From: Micrasema longulum
Lineage: Eukaryota; Arthropoda; Insecta; Trichoptera; Brachycentridae
DNA length: 64,000 nt
Direction of reading: 5' to 3'
NCBI GenBank assembly: GCA_022494885.1
Contig: JAGVSM010001639.1
Coordinates: 185,452 to 249,451, forward strand
The notes beneath the pieces were generated by a model, which worked only from the letters and a program-made list of their open reading frames with translations, did no database searches and had not been told where the DNA came from. Below are positions 45,932 through 56,184 of this stretch, one piece after another. A program made the translations under genes and the position numbers. Every line of letters begins with the position of its first letter. Positions within the stretch are counted from its first letter, which is position 1.

Positions 45932-46059
45932 AGTGGTTTGAAATAATATATATTTAATAATAACATATAGATTTTATATATTTTTTTTTTTTTTTTTATA
46001 TTTTTTATCAATATTCCTACAGAGATGAGGTAGAATTTTTTCAAATTCAGGATTATCGA

Positions 46060-46150
46060 TATTCGAGCGTTTACAGGGCTTATGACCTGTCATTGGCTGG
46101 GTTGAGTGGCCACTTTACGTTTTAACAACATTCCCCATTCCGCTTATTAG
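46060..46150 (+). repeat. High-copy family H fragment
   Basis: ACAGGGCTTATGACCTGTCA, TTGGCTGGGTTGAGTGGCCA and TTCCCCATTCCGCTTA. Confidence 0.7.
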
Positions 46151-46689
46151 CGAATATCGACATTGGCATCATTTTGATTCCTGTATATATCCTATTCAAC
46201 GAGAAAGCATTCACTAGCGTGTTGGAGCACCATCTATGTATTGATATTGAAGTTAAGTATTTTTAATTAGCCTACCTACTCCCCCCTCGGGAGAAAATCC
46301 AGATTTGTGTATGTACAAAAAATACACACACCAAAAAAATAATGTTGTGTAATAACATATAGACTTTAAAAGTAAGCCCAAAATTTTTTTGTCGCCACGA
46401 TTTTTTAAGGTTTTGTATTTTCTTTTATAACTCCGCGAGTGACGTCACTAGTTCTCTTCGGTGAGTTGTCCCGATTGATGTGTTGGTTCTGGTTTTGGAA
46501 ACCGGAAATCTATCACAACACTTTATCGCTGGTGGATTAAGATATTTAGAAGAACTCATGACGTTAATTAAGCGGTTAATTTCTTTTTTATTCATATTTT
46601 TTTTTAAATCTTTCAAGTACAATTAAATTCCGCAATTTTTACCGCGCGTAAGAAAACATTTTTTATATCCAATTTCCCGTAGCGCGAAA

Positions 46690-46990
46690 CTTCCTCATTA
46701 TGGGGAAATATCACATACTACGAATACCGATAAAAGCGTGCGAAATGGATTAAGAATAAATAATTGTATTTACATAATTAATATGGATATTGTAGAGAAA
46801 TGTTTTCATACGTAATTTAAAAAATAAAATTACTAAAAAACATGTCTTTACAAAAACGCGACATGTTTGGCCTTGACAATTGTGACGAAGATTCGAGACG
46901 ATGTTCTATTTCAATTTAAACGGTAACAAACAGTTCAAAATTTAACCGAATCGTGACGCATTAGGAGTGGCCAATGCAATGGACCGTTTT
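46690..46990 (-). repeat. Dispersed repeat, family C, uninterrupted copy
   Basis: Reverse complement of the two flanks at 11015-11150 and 11692-11890, without the 540-bp insertion. Shared words include AGTATGTGATATTTC, TTTCTCTACAATATCCATAT and CCATTG(C/G)(A/C)TTGGCCAC(T/G)C. Confidence 0.65.
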
Positions 46991-46994
46991 ACTC

Positions 46995-47475
46995 AATTTT
47001 TTTTACTCAACAGTAGGTATTTCATAGGCCCTTATTAATTAAAAATTGTAAAAACAAAAGCGATATTTTCGTATTAAGAGGGTGCTTTTTTAAAGCTTTC
47101 GAATACAATAATTGTTAACGAATAAGCGTTGGCATTTTTAATTTAAACTAAAATCGTGGAGCGTTAGGATTATGAAACAGAAGCTCATTGAAGAGAAGTG
47201 AGAGGGTATGATAATCTCTCCGCTGTCGAATTTTGAGCCATTTGAATTGTCTACAATAATGTGGTCACATTTCTTAAGAATTTACATTATATCCTTTTGT
47301 AAAAAAAACTCTCTGGGCGCATGTACAGTACTTTTAAATTGTTATATAAAATAAATTTATTATTGAATATATTAACAAATAAATAAATAAATTCTTAATA
47401 TTTTATTGATTTTAAATTCTCTAATTCTGAAATCAAATCACTGTATTTCTTGTTGAGAATAAAGGCAAAATGTTG
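46995..47475. other. AT-rich intergenic DNA
   Basis: Nothing recognised. Confidence 0.45.
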
Positions 47476-47479
47476 AAAA

Positions 47480-47913
47480 TGTGGTGGTCATAGTCCATTG
47501 ATCGATGACACACACGCGTGAAATGATATCACCTGAAATATAGAGCAACGACCGATGAAACAAGTAATCATTTTTTATTAAATACAATACAACATATAAG
47601 ACCAACAGTATTGGACATAAAATATCCAACAGTCCTTCGGTGCATTAACTTTGTTTCTACCATGGAGACATGAAGAACAAAGGAACGAGACCTATAAAGA
47701 TACCACAAGGCGCGGTAACGTCAGTCTGCCGAAGCAAGTCAGCCCAATCAGTCAGCTCAACGCAATCACTCAGTTCCAGCATGCAGTCTAGCCCAGTCAC
47801 TTCAACCCCTCGTCGCTATTACGCTCGCGCTTTATAACAAAGTACCTTATTCGCCATGTAATCTTCCGCCAATCTCCAACGGAGTAGGATCTCCGCAACC
47901 TTCAAATCCCACA
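47480..47913 (+). mobile_element. Solo LTR, same family as 3840-4259
   Basis: Starts TGTGGTGGTCATAG and ends CAAATCCCACA. TATAAA lies at 47693-47698, followed by the CAGTCTGCCG...AGTCAGCCCAATCAGTCAGC region. The alignable middle (about 47650-47890) matches the reverse complement of the first copy. No internal retrotransposon DNA flanks it. Confidence 0.55.
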
Positions 47914-47914
47914 T

Positions 47915-48365
47915 GTATAAAATATAACTCATCTTCAGCATTAAGTCTTCATTATATATTACCTTTACCTGTCTGCCTTATCTCAGGGTAGAAATCTTCC
48001 AGCATCAACATGATATAATATATCCAATCTAATATGATATATGACTAAAACAATATATTATCCCTCACACGTTTTTCTGTCAAGTCACGGTACCAATATT
48101 GTATATTAACACACAACAATAGAACTCGGAGAAGACGTCTTCATATTTCATCATGACCGTTTTTTTCTGTGTCCAATCCGCACATACAAACATACAATAT
48201 TGTTTATTGGCAATCAATAAATTCGCCTAAAAGAACTCCCGCACCTGAAGCTAATTTATCTATCAATTCGATCACCAGTCCTATATACATAGAAATAATA
48301 TTATTTACTCGTATCTCGTATATGGACACTCATTTGGATCGAGACGAGAACGAAAGAGAACTTTA
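47915..48365. other. Intergenic, no gene recognised
   Basis: AT-rich; the 83-codon plus-strand frame at 48169-48420 is not convincing and runs into a transposon end. Confidence 0.4.
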
Positions 48366-48774
48366 TCGACAGACCAGGGTTTCCCAAACTATGCTCCGCG
48401 GAACACCGGTATTCCGCTGAACCTGAATTAGATGTTCCGCGACAATTTGGAATGGTTTTATTAATTGTAACACATTTAAAGAACTTTTACTTTATATTGA
48501 AATGCGATAGATGATTAATTGATGTGTATGACGTCAAGTATCTAGGTACAGCAGTGGCTAACGGGGACTTTTTTTTATGGGTGAGCTGTAATTTTTTTCG
48601 TGATTTGTTCCTACTTGTACATACATATAAGTAATAAAGTATATACACGGCTTTTTTTCTGTGGTTTAATGTGAACACAGCATCATTTCTCCGCTTCAGC
48701 CGCTTACAACAGAAGACGGAATAACTACTTATTTTTTATTAAAATAATTATTAACTTAATATTTTAAGTTTTTC

Positions 48775-48870
48775 AAATTTTTGTAGACAAGGACTGGATT
48801 CAACTCCCTGGGGAGCTGAATAGATGAATCTCACCCGTATAAATTTGGACATACTCAAAATATTGTTGAT
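48775..48870 (-). repeat. High-copy family H fragment, CCTGGGGAG variant
   Basis: ACTGGATTCAACTCCCTGGG, TGAATCTCACCCGTATAAAT and GGACATACTCAAAATATTGT. Confidence 0.6.
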
Positions 48871-49064
48871 TAAAATAATTATTACCAATAATCCACTAAT
48901 CAAACTTAAACAACAATTAATAAATTCGCGGTGTATGTAGGTAAATTTTTCATTATTTTAATACAATACATGTATGCAAAACTTTTAAAAAAAAAGAACC
49001 GTGAAGAAGCCGTGGAAAATGATTATTAATAAAAATATTATTACAATTTAAGTTTAAAAAATGG

Positions 49065-49235
49065 GTTGAGGTCCCGCGGCTAATGTTACGGATTCACGGA
49101 TCAGAGGTCCGAGGTTCGAACCCCACTCTACCCCAACTAGATTTCCACTTTCTAATAGCGAGTTATTTACAACTCGTTGAAAATAGCCAGCAAAATTGAA
49201 ATATTTGGGTAAATTATAAGAACGCTAATATTTCA
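49065..49235 (+). mobile_element. tRNA-derived SINE, family A
   Basis: The head GAGGTCCCGCGGCTAATGTT and GAGGTTCGAACCCCACTCTA is followed by TAGCGAGTTATTTACAACTC, GTTGAAAATAGCC and ATATTTGGGTAAATTATAAG. This is the best preserved family A copy. Confidence 0.8.
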
Positions 49236-49509
49236 TTTTCTTTTTAAAAAGAATATTATAATGTATCCTTATTTTATAATATGAATTATATGTAAAAACT
49301 GTTGTTTTTTCCTAAATAAATAAATAAATTTGCCCCCGAACGGTTAGCCGCGCTAATAAATATTGTTCATCTGATAAAAAAAACGACCAAAAACTTTACT
49401 AGCAAGAATTACCCAACTTAAAAAATAAGCTAAGTGTTAGGTTTAAATTTCCGGGTTTGCGTCGAGTTCCGTTGCGGGAAAAGTTTAGGAAACCCTCGTC
49501 TGGACAATG

Positions 49510-49980
49510 AAGAAGTTCGGTGGTTTTAATATAAGAAAAAAATTGTTAACAGATTATTAAAGTAAGCAAAAAATTCCCACTGAAACTTCGAAATTACACC
49601 GCCCGCGACGCGACGTCGCGCGTCGCGAGTTCTGCGTTCTCTCCGGTGAGTTATCTAAGCACTCATCTCAACGGTGAAACATAACTGACAAGAAGCAAAG
49701 AAAACGTAGGTTTCGCTGACGTTTATTGTACGAACCGCCGACTTCCGGATGACTCCACGACATCGTTTGGCATAATCGGAGTAGTTTTTTAAAATTTATT
49801 TTTTTTATATGGGAGTTGCATTATTTATTACCTTGCTTATAATATACAAGGTTTATATTTTAAAAAGAGGATGTTTCTGCTTTTGTATTACATTGTTTTA
49901 GCTAAACTGTTGGAATCAGGAAGGATATTCTAATGAGGGCTAATCGGGTTCTTCTCAGCATTTGCTCATGTGGAGAGGAA
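49510..49980. other. Intergenic, no gene recognised
   Basis: Contains a GC-rich CGCGACGCGACGTCGCGCG palindrome-like stretch near 49612-49630 and the word GAAGTTCGGTGGTTTTAA shared with 21847. Confidence 0.4.
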
Positions 49981-49985
49981 ACCAC

Positions 49986-50336
49986 TTAAAACTCTTCAGG
50001 AGAAGCCGGCCTGTTGGCAGTTGTCAACCGGCCTTCCGTTCCACTAGAGGAGTGTTCGGCATTTTGTTCCCTACTTTGGATTATTTTACCGATTGGCTGC
50101 ACTATATTGACCATGTATGATACTACCTCTCGTGTGAGTTCTTTATTACCTTTTACCGATGGAATGTCGCGTAGATCTTCACCCAGGCTTCTGCATCGCG
50201 CCTCCAGCTGTTGTCTTTGAAAGTTTAAAAGGAGCAATGCATCAACAAGTGAGGGACATCTTGAGGAGTTTGGTCGGTTTTGGTTTGGAGACGCCAGAAA
50301 CTCCCCTTTCGTCCTCTCGTTATCCGCTGTGATCAC
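49986..50336 (-). CDS. Unrecognised 116-codon frame, possibly transposon-derived
   Basis: The frame is open to 50399 without a conventional ATG at its beginning and ends RLTTANRPASPEEF. It has a hydrophilic, helix-prone middle (SLVDALLLLNFQRQQLEAR, then ELTREVVSYMVNIVQP) and no recognisable domain. Composition is less AT-rich than its surroundings. An adjacent frame (50333-50642) may be a shifted continuation. It could be a piece of a mobile-element ORF or an orphan exon; I assign no function. Confidence 0.25.
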   Translation of the reverse strand: MITADNERTKGEFLASPNQNRPNSSRCPSLVDALLLLNFQRQQLEARCRSLGEDLRDIPSVKGNKELTREVVSYMVNIVQPIGKIIQSREQNAEHSSSGTEGRLTTANRPASPEEF

Positions 50337-50697
50337 GCCGTTACGAGCGTGATCCCGTCGCCCGGGGTTCGCGACGTGGACGCTAACGAGTTGGACCAGT
50401 CAGCAGTGTTGCCGGTGGAATGCAACTGGGCATTCGCAGCATTTATTATAATCACACCCTTCAGCAAGATGTGACTTACTGCGACCCTCCTGACGGTTCG
50501 AACCCCAATAAACAAAAATATACGCTGTCTGCCTTAACACTTTGAGTACCGGCCGAATATACATAGAATTTACGCTGTGCCCGGCCCATTTTTGTGAAAT
50601 TTCATCCTTTGTGAAGGGTTTCTTCAACGTGTGCTCCAACAATTATGAAAATACTGGGTTAAATCAATTGTAACTTCTCATATTTATTTAGATCAAT

Positions 50698-50799
50698 TTA
50701 ATAAGTCATTTTTGAATGACAGTTTCGCCAACATTGGCCTTTATGGAGAGCCACATTGCAATGTTTGCACATATATCTACAGGGTCTCACTCCTTTTAT
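50698..50799 (-). pseudogene. piggyBac transposase C-terminal cysteine-rich domain scrap
   Basis: The minus strand reads GVRPCRYMCKHCNVALHKGQ, CWRNCHSKMTY and a stop. The pattern RxxCxxCNVxLHxxxCxxxxH matches the last zinc-binding half of the C-terminal domain of piggyBac-type transposases, which binds the transposon ends. Only the terminal ~30 codons survive; the frame upstream enters a MITE. The catalytic DDD region is absent. Confidence 0.5.
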
Positions 50800-50818
50800 T
50801 GTGCTTTGTATCCCGGAG

Positions 50819-51014
50819 CCGTGTAAACACGTGATTATAATAACCACGCGTTGTGTCCCGGTCCCGCGTTTTCACGTAGTTTACCAGCAGTGAAAAAGTA
50901 CTAATAAAAGTAACTAGATGTCAATAAAATGCACTTTTTTGAACAGCTGGTAAACCACGTGAAAACACAGGACCGGGACACAACGCGTGGTCATATAATC
51001 ACGTGTTTACACGG
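50819..51014. mobile_element. 196-bp palindromic MITE with ~70-bp arms
   Basis: The left arm CCGTGTAAACACGTGATTAT, CCACGCGTTGTGTCCCGGTC, ACGTAGTTTACCAGC is almost perfectly mirrored at 50946-51014; the loop is about 56 bp. No target duplication could be fixed. It abuts the piggyBac scrap. Confidence 0.85.
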
Positions 51015-51127
51015 CAATAAAAATCTATCCCCTGTGTAATTTTATCGTGCGGTGTGGATTTTTTTGGTCATTCCATTCTTGCGTTGTATTTTCCAAGATA
51101 ATTGTTTTTTATTACTATCGCGCGAAG

Positions 51128-51152
51128 TTAGGAAGTTAGGAAGTTAGGAAGC
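51128..51152 (+). repeat. GGAAGTTA short tandem repeat
   Basis: Three copies of the 8-bp unit GAAGTTAG, with two GGAGGGCGCAGGGT-type direct repeats nearby at 51275-51310. Confidence 0.8.
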
Positions 51153-51519
51153 CACCCGCGGGAAGGCACTCGATCTGCGGACTGTCGCGGGGATATTGTA
51201 TCAGTCATCAGTCATCACTGCTTCTGTGTGGCGTATTATATTATAATAAGATTATACTCGTCTAACATCACAATGGGCGGAGGGCGCAGGGTGGAGGGCG
51301 CAGGGTGGAGAGAGGAGACTGGAGACGAGACCACAATGCGTGCGAGGCAAATTGAAATTCCTCGAAATGTGTTACCAGCCGTAATGGACAACTACACGCC
51401 TGCATGTGAGGAGTGAGGACGGGACAAGTGAACCAACTGACAAAATGGTATATTCAACGTTTTAACTTTGTTAGCTTTTTGCTTTTTTTTAACCAAACTG
51501 TTTCGATCATTTTAACTAA

Positions 51520-51735
51520 GGTAGATATTTTGTTACAATATATTGAGTTTATCCAAATGTTTGCAGATAAAATATTGGATTTCACCCCCCAGGGAGTCAT
51601 TAAGGTTAACAAATTACAACAGAGATGGAGAACATTTTGGAGAAGGGAATATGGTAGTCCAGTCATTTACAGGGCTTATGACCTCATAAGGGTCATAAGC
51701 CTTTATCTCATAAGGGTCATAAGCCTTTCCCTCGT
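51520..51735 (+). repeat. High-copy family H fragment with local duplication
   Basis: CAACAGAGATGGAGAACATT, AGGGCTTATGACC, and a 29-bp duplication of CTCATAAGGGTCATAAGCCT at 51684-51728. Confidence 0.65.
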
Positions 51736-51989
51736 TATTAACGTATATCTAATTATCATTAAAATATATACTAATTATTAACATTTTTAAACAATATATA
51801 TTATGTACACTTGAAAGCTATGACGAAAAATATTTCAGAGAACAAAAAAATTTAAACAAATTCACCATATCACAAAACAAAGCTCCAAGAATAATCCCGA
51901 GAAGAAAATACACACACACAAGGCACAAGGGTAGAGTCAATGCTAAATGGCTCCATTGTAAACGAATAAAACCCCGTTGATACAATGAT

Positions 51990-52205
51990 TCGCGTTCAAA
52001 ACATCATCAAGTTCATTTACTTCACTAAAATCAACAGACGGAAGAATTGAAGAAATATGAATGTGCAAAATGGTGAATGTTACACAGTGTGTAAAGTGGC
52101 CACTTAAACCAGCCAATGACAAGTCGTAAGCCATGTAAATGCCTAGACTTCCATTTTCCCTTCTCCAAATTGTTCTCCATCTCTATTGTAATTTGTTAAT
52201 ACATA
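51990..52205 (-). repeat. High-copy family H copy
   Basis: ATGGTGAATGTTACACAGTG, AAAGTGGCCACTTAAACCAG, CCAATGACAAGTCGTAAGCC and ATGCCTAGACTTCC. Confidence 0.75.
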
Positions 52206-52209
52206 TTTT

Positions 52210-52510
52210 GTATCAGGTCAACTGTTGATGTTGTCACAGATTGGTTTGAGGTTACCACCGGAGTTCGTCAAGGTTGCGTCTTCGCACCATTCCTCGAGGA
52301 CTTCATCCCGAGGAAGTCAATTCCACCGGATCGAGGAATATCCACCTCCTCTTCGCAAAAACTCTGCGACCAAGCGAACGCCGATGATATAGTTATAATT
52401 GACGATTCAGTCGGGGGTCTTCGGGTCACTGCAGATAAGCTAAATGGGTACTCCGCAGGCATGGGTTTAAAAATCAATATTGCAAAAACCCATGTACTGT
52501 GTAACACTTC
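52210..52510 (+). pseudogene. Reverse transcriptase palm-domain relic
   Basis: One frame reads TDWFEVTTGVRQGCVFAPFL, then, after an insertion, ANADDIVIIDDSVGGLRVT and GMGLKINIAKTHVL. GVRQGC, (F)ADD and GLxIN..KTxxL are RT motifs 4-6. The region between GVRQGC and ADD is altered (EDFIPRKSIPPDRGI replaces the normal sequence), so the copy is not functional. Confidence 0.7.
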
Positions 52511-52525
52511 GCGCCGAGGCCCTAA

Positions 52526-52610
52526 ATGAAAATCCTTAATTTTTAGCATCAAGATGCTGAAAATTAGGGTTTTTGACCCGGGTTTCCCCGAACCCAAAAA
52601 CCCGGGGGAT
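52526..52610. repeat. Inverted repeat, hairpin-forming
   Basis: AATCCTTAATTTTTAGCAT and ATGCTGAAAATTAGGGTTTT pair around a 6-bp loop, followed by a second pair CCCGGGTTTCCCCGAACC / AACCCGGGGG. Confidence 0.6.
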
Positions 52611-53044
52611 TTTTAATGTAAACCAGGGGAAGTGTAAAACAGTAGAAAAGTAGAAACAGGAAATGTAAAACAGTAGAATACCAATTATATTCCTAAATTT
52701 GGAACCAAGACCGAAGCTAGGTAAACCTAGCCGGACTCGGTACGGCCCTCAACGTGTAGGACGTGCGGGCGATGTGTACAGTGCGGTTATAAAAGATAGT
52801 ACAAATTACAAATTACGAAGCTGACTACCATTTTTATTAATGAATTCGTCGATAAGTATCGCGTAAGGAGACGAACCGAGAAAGGAGTATTTTCATATTT
52901 AGAAGAATAATTTATTATTACTTGATTGTTTAAAGGATGGCAAGCGGATGTATGATTTGAATCATATATTTGCTTGCTATCTTATTTCAGTTTTTATGTA
53001 CATATTATTACTTGTTACTTTATTACTATTTGTTGCTATATTAT

Positions 53045-53165
53045 TGTTGTTAACATACCTATGTGTAAATATTTTTCTGTACCAAAATGAGTTTGTTGTA
53101 ACTCCTGGGAGTACAAAAAAAAATTGTATGATTTAATGAATAAAAAAAATAAAAAAAATCCAAGT
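53045..53165 (+). repeat. Retroposon 3' tail, family K copy 1
   Basis: Shared with 55772-55865: TGTAAATATTTTTCTGT, CCAAAATGAGTTTGTTGTAA, CTCCTGGGAGTAC and TTGTATGATTTAAT, ending in AATAAAAAAAATAAAA. Confidence 0.75.
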
Positions 53166-53334
53166 ATCGAATATTTTCCTAAACTATACATGTAATTAAT
53201 TTATAAGTGTTTATACTCTTCGTATCAATTTGCAACATCGAGAATCCGCGTTAAATCGTATATACAGCATCTGCGAATTTAAATCTCTTTGGCGTTGCCT
53301 ACTCGTACATAAATTGAAATATTTATTCCTCGCC

Positions 53335-53790
53335 TAGCCCGAAGCTGCCTGAAAGAGCTCTCCGTGACCCGGTAGCCCTGAGAGAAAAAAAAAGCGTCCG
53401 CACAAAGTATAAAGTACTAAAACGTATGTAGTCTGTACGCTACCAGCGTTCAGTGGCCAGCGTAGTCGGCCCGCACCACTCGCGACTCGCGATGGCCACA
53501 TTTTAATTAAAATCACTCGGACGAAGAGTCTACGGAGAGAATGATCGATGGAGTAATAATTATTGCCGCGGCTGCCAGGACGACAATGGCCCGCAATAAA
53601 GGGGGGCCGACAATGGTCGGGAATTGATTCCCGAGGGCCCCTCCGCGGGGTCCCGAAACGCGTTCCACGAAAGTGACCCGCGAGAAATATCAATTTGCGA
53701 ATGAATGCGATGTTTCCTTTCTCACGTTCAACAATCGGGGACTTAATATCTGTTTTGTAGTTTTTTTTACCTCGCCTCACGTCGTGTACG
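53335..53790. other. GC-rich unique block, possible regulatory or promoter DNA
   Basis: About 450 bp that are much GC-richer than the surroundings and unrelated to any repeat I see in the window. It contains AT-core homeodomain-like sites (TTTTAATTAAAA, GTAATAATTATTG) set in GC-rich DNA, and palindromes (GGGAATTGATTCCC, GGGCCCCTCCGCGGGGTCCC). A 148-codon minus-strand frame crosses it but has no recognisable motif. Confidence 0.3.
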
Positions 53791-53808
53791 GTCTACTGGC
53801 AGCAGACG

Positions 53809-54850
53809 GGTAGGGTCGGGTGGGGAACAGTGTAACACGGGGTACACTATAACAGAAATGATATTTCCTTTCATTTTTCTTCATCGCAACACTGTTTTTC
53901 TACAGCCGGTGAGAATTCAATATCCACCTTCTCAATATAGAGCTTATCTGATAACAGTATTCATGTTTTCTCTGGTAGTTCCGAATAATTGTTTTCGTTG
54001 GTATAAGTAGTGGAGTGGTGATTTATATTTTGCGTGGGATTATTCGATTGAATTGTTGATTTGTGCTAATTTTGCAGGTAAAGAAAAAATGCGGTGCGCG
54101 AAGATGGCGGATGCGGGTAAAAACAGTCTGAGGCCAAACGAACGACAGCAAACGAAAATCCTACTTTCGGGAAGGTAGGAAAGGGGATCAGGGACAGGAA
54201 TCCGGATGCTAAAATGTCCTTTCTTCCGGGTAGGGCTTCGGGTTGTCGGCGATCACAGAACTTGACACTTTCGCTAAATGAATGCGGGGATGAATACGGC
54301 GGCGCGGCGGTCGGAAGATTAAAAAGGCGAGCATATTCTCATAGCTACCCACGGCCATAGCGACGAAGAGAATAAATTAATATTTGGGGATTAGAAGTTG
54401 GGAAATCAAAGGGTGGGATGTTGGATAGGTGAGTCTTTATCAACTAGTGGTCTATCCAGCCACGAACCATTCAATCCCACTAACCACTCGCGCAACCAAG
54501 TAGTGAGTTAAAAAAAGTCATTTCGTTGCTATTCTGAAACAGTTAAGCATTGGTGAGTAAATGCCTTTCCTATTTAATCAATTGTTTGTAAACCGTATAA
54601 TAAAACAAACAAGATTGCCGGTTATTCTATTATGACTTTTTAAAATTGAAAGCAAATCATTTTATTAGCCCCCCCAGATCGGAGGTACAAGTCACACGTG
54701 AGTGATTTAAGAAAAAACGTTTTTATTATAATTCACAAGGATGTTTTCTATTGTTTTTTTTCAGTAGTCAAGCTATAGGATAATCGATTATTTACTGTAG
54801 GAAAAGTGATTTCGAAAATTTTTGTTACACTGTTCCCATCTGACCCTACC
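53809..54850. mobile_element. ~1-kb TIR element with nested family F repeat
   Basis: The left end GGTAGGGTCGGGTGGGGAAC, AGTGTAACAC and the inverted right end GGTAGGGTCAGATGGGAACA, GTGTAACAAA match. The interior includes the family F repeat at 54011-54480. No transposase. Confidence 0.7.
54011..54480 (+). repeat. Dispersed repeat, family F copy 2
   Basis: Colinear with 29747-30305 (see that entry); it ends GTCTATCCAGCCACGAACCA. Confidence 0.65.
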
Positions 54851-54885
54851 GCATATAGTGGACATTGTATCTACCTAACAAGCTG

Positions 54886-54910
54886 GACGCTGGACGCTGG
54901 ACGCTGGACC
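54886..54910 (+). repeat. GCTGGAC short tandem repeat
   Basis: Four consecutive GCTGGAC(-GCTGGAC) units. Confidence 0.85.
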
Positions 54911-55200
54911 CCACATTAGCGGGCAGAATTTCAATTTAAATTTATTTAATTTCACTGCTTACATTTTACTTAACCTACCGACGAGGGTAAAACTTTTATG
55001 TGTTTATACGACGCACGTCTTCGAGAAACTTAAATTTTTCGGTGTTTATTTTCTACACACTTCGCGGTCGTCCATTTTACGTAAATTTCTGTAGGATCTG
55101 GGGTAAGAAATTTTTTCTATTTTTTAATTTTTCCTTTACACGTTTATTCAGTAAATAACATTACGTTCGAGAGTTAGAATAATAACGCGACATAATCAAA

Positions 55201-55269
55201 ATGAGTTCAGAAATTAGACCAATGACCGCGAAAGCCAAAACCAAATTCATTTCTAACAGCCAAAAATAG
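55201..55269 (+). CDS. Possible 22-codon small ORF
   Basis: ATG lies in the context AATCAAAATGAG, close to the best insect start context. The peptide reads MSSEIRPMTAKAKTKFISNS, QK and a stop: basic, with no membrane segment. No splice donor is visible before the stop. Nothing upstream identifies a promoter. It may be chance. Confidence 0.15.
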   Translation: MSSEIRPMTAKAKTKFISNSQK

Positions 55270-55771
55270 TCCGTGTTTTGGAATCCACGGGTCACTGTGC
55301 CAATCAATTAACTGACAATGCGTGATTTGATTCAGTACCTACATACGAGTACATATTCATCCACGTACTTCGCGTTTTCGGGATTTATTTTGTATTTTTA
55401 ACATTTTCCGCACTTTTAACACCCTTTCGACAATTGATTCCGCAAACATGACCTAAACGCTACAAATAATATTCGCTCAACGGTAATACACAGTGACGAC
55501 ACGTTAGTACTTAAATACACAATAATTTGCGAATATTTGCACAAAAATAAAATCTCTACTTCGTCTTTCATTGCAATACTTGTTTAGAGTAGCTATTTAA
55601 ATGTTAAAAAAACGTTTTATTAATATGTTACCAGTCGTGAGCTATCTCCTGTCTCTGTCCTGCTCAGTTAGTCGGGCGTATGGTGAAACGATAAACAAAG
55701 GTGGCGCGTATGCGGAAGGGAGCGACATACTGAATAGAATTTATTAAACAATAGATCGTTTAAAACCTATA

Positions 55772-55865
55772 TGTAAATATTTTTCTGTCCCAAAATGAGT
55801 TTGTTGTAACTCCTGGGGGTACAAAAAAAAATTGTATGATTTAATAAATAAATAAAATAAAAAAA
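55772..55865 (+). repeat. Retroposon 3' tail, family K copy 2
   Basis: CTATATGTAAATATTTTTCT, CAAAATGAGTTTGTTGTAAC and TCCTGGGGGTACAAAA, ending in AATAAATAAATAAAATAAAA. Confidence 0.75.
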
Positions 55866-56061
55866 TCGATGTAAACAGTCCGTGCTTTTTACTGTACTAC
55901 TTGTTTTGCTTGTCAAAGTCGACGTGATATGACGTGCGACACTTGCTCCCTCCACTGGTCATTCCCTTTCCTTCGGGTAAGACTTTTTAGCTCGGATTTG
56001 TATGGAGTATCTCTATATATTATTCTCAATAGTCCCGAATGATTTTTTTTATGCAACTTCT

Positions 56062-56181
56062 GGGGTGGTATTCTGAACGCAAAAGCGCGCATAGAAAACA
56101 CATTTTTAACGCGTATTTACGTACTACATACACGCTAACTGAGCGATCTTTCCGCGCGGATTTCGTTCAGAATACCAGCCC
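56062..56181. mobile_element. 120-bp MITE
   Basis: The left end GGGGTGGTATTCTGAACGC and the inverted right end GGGCTGGTATTCTGAACGAA. The interior is GC-richer with CGCGC words. No coding. Confidence 0.65.
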
Positions 56182-56184
56182 TGA

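Larger units (their letters stand above)
48368..49506. mobile_element. hAT-like TIR element carrying two nested repeats
   Basis: The left end CAGACCAGGGTTTCCCAAAC and the inverted right end CAGACGAGGGTTTCCTAAAC match; further in, CCGCGGAACACCG pairs with CCGCAACGGAACTCG. The CAGGGTTTCC-type start is typical of hAT non-autonomous elements. It contains a family H scrap (48775-48870) and a SINE (49065-49235). No transposase frame. Confidence 0.6.

Noticed and set aside
53334..53780. 148-codon minus-strand frame as a protein gene
   Set aside because: Arg/Gly/Pro-rich and driven by GC-rich palindromes; no domain, no splice sites, no start context. Treated as a regulatory-type GC island.
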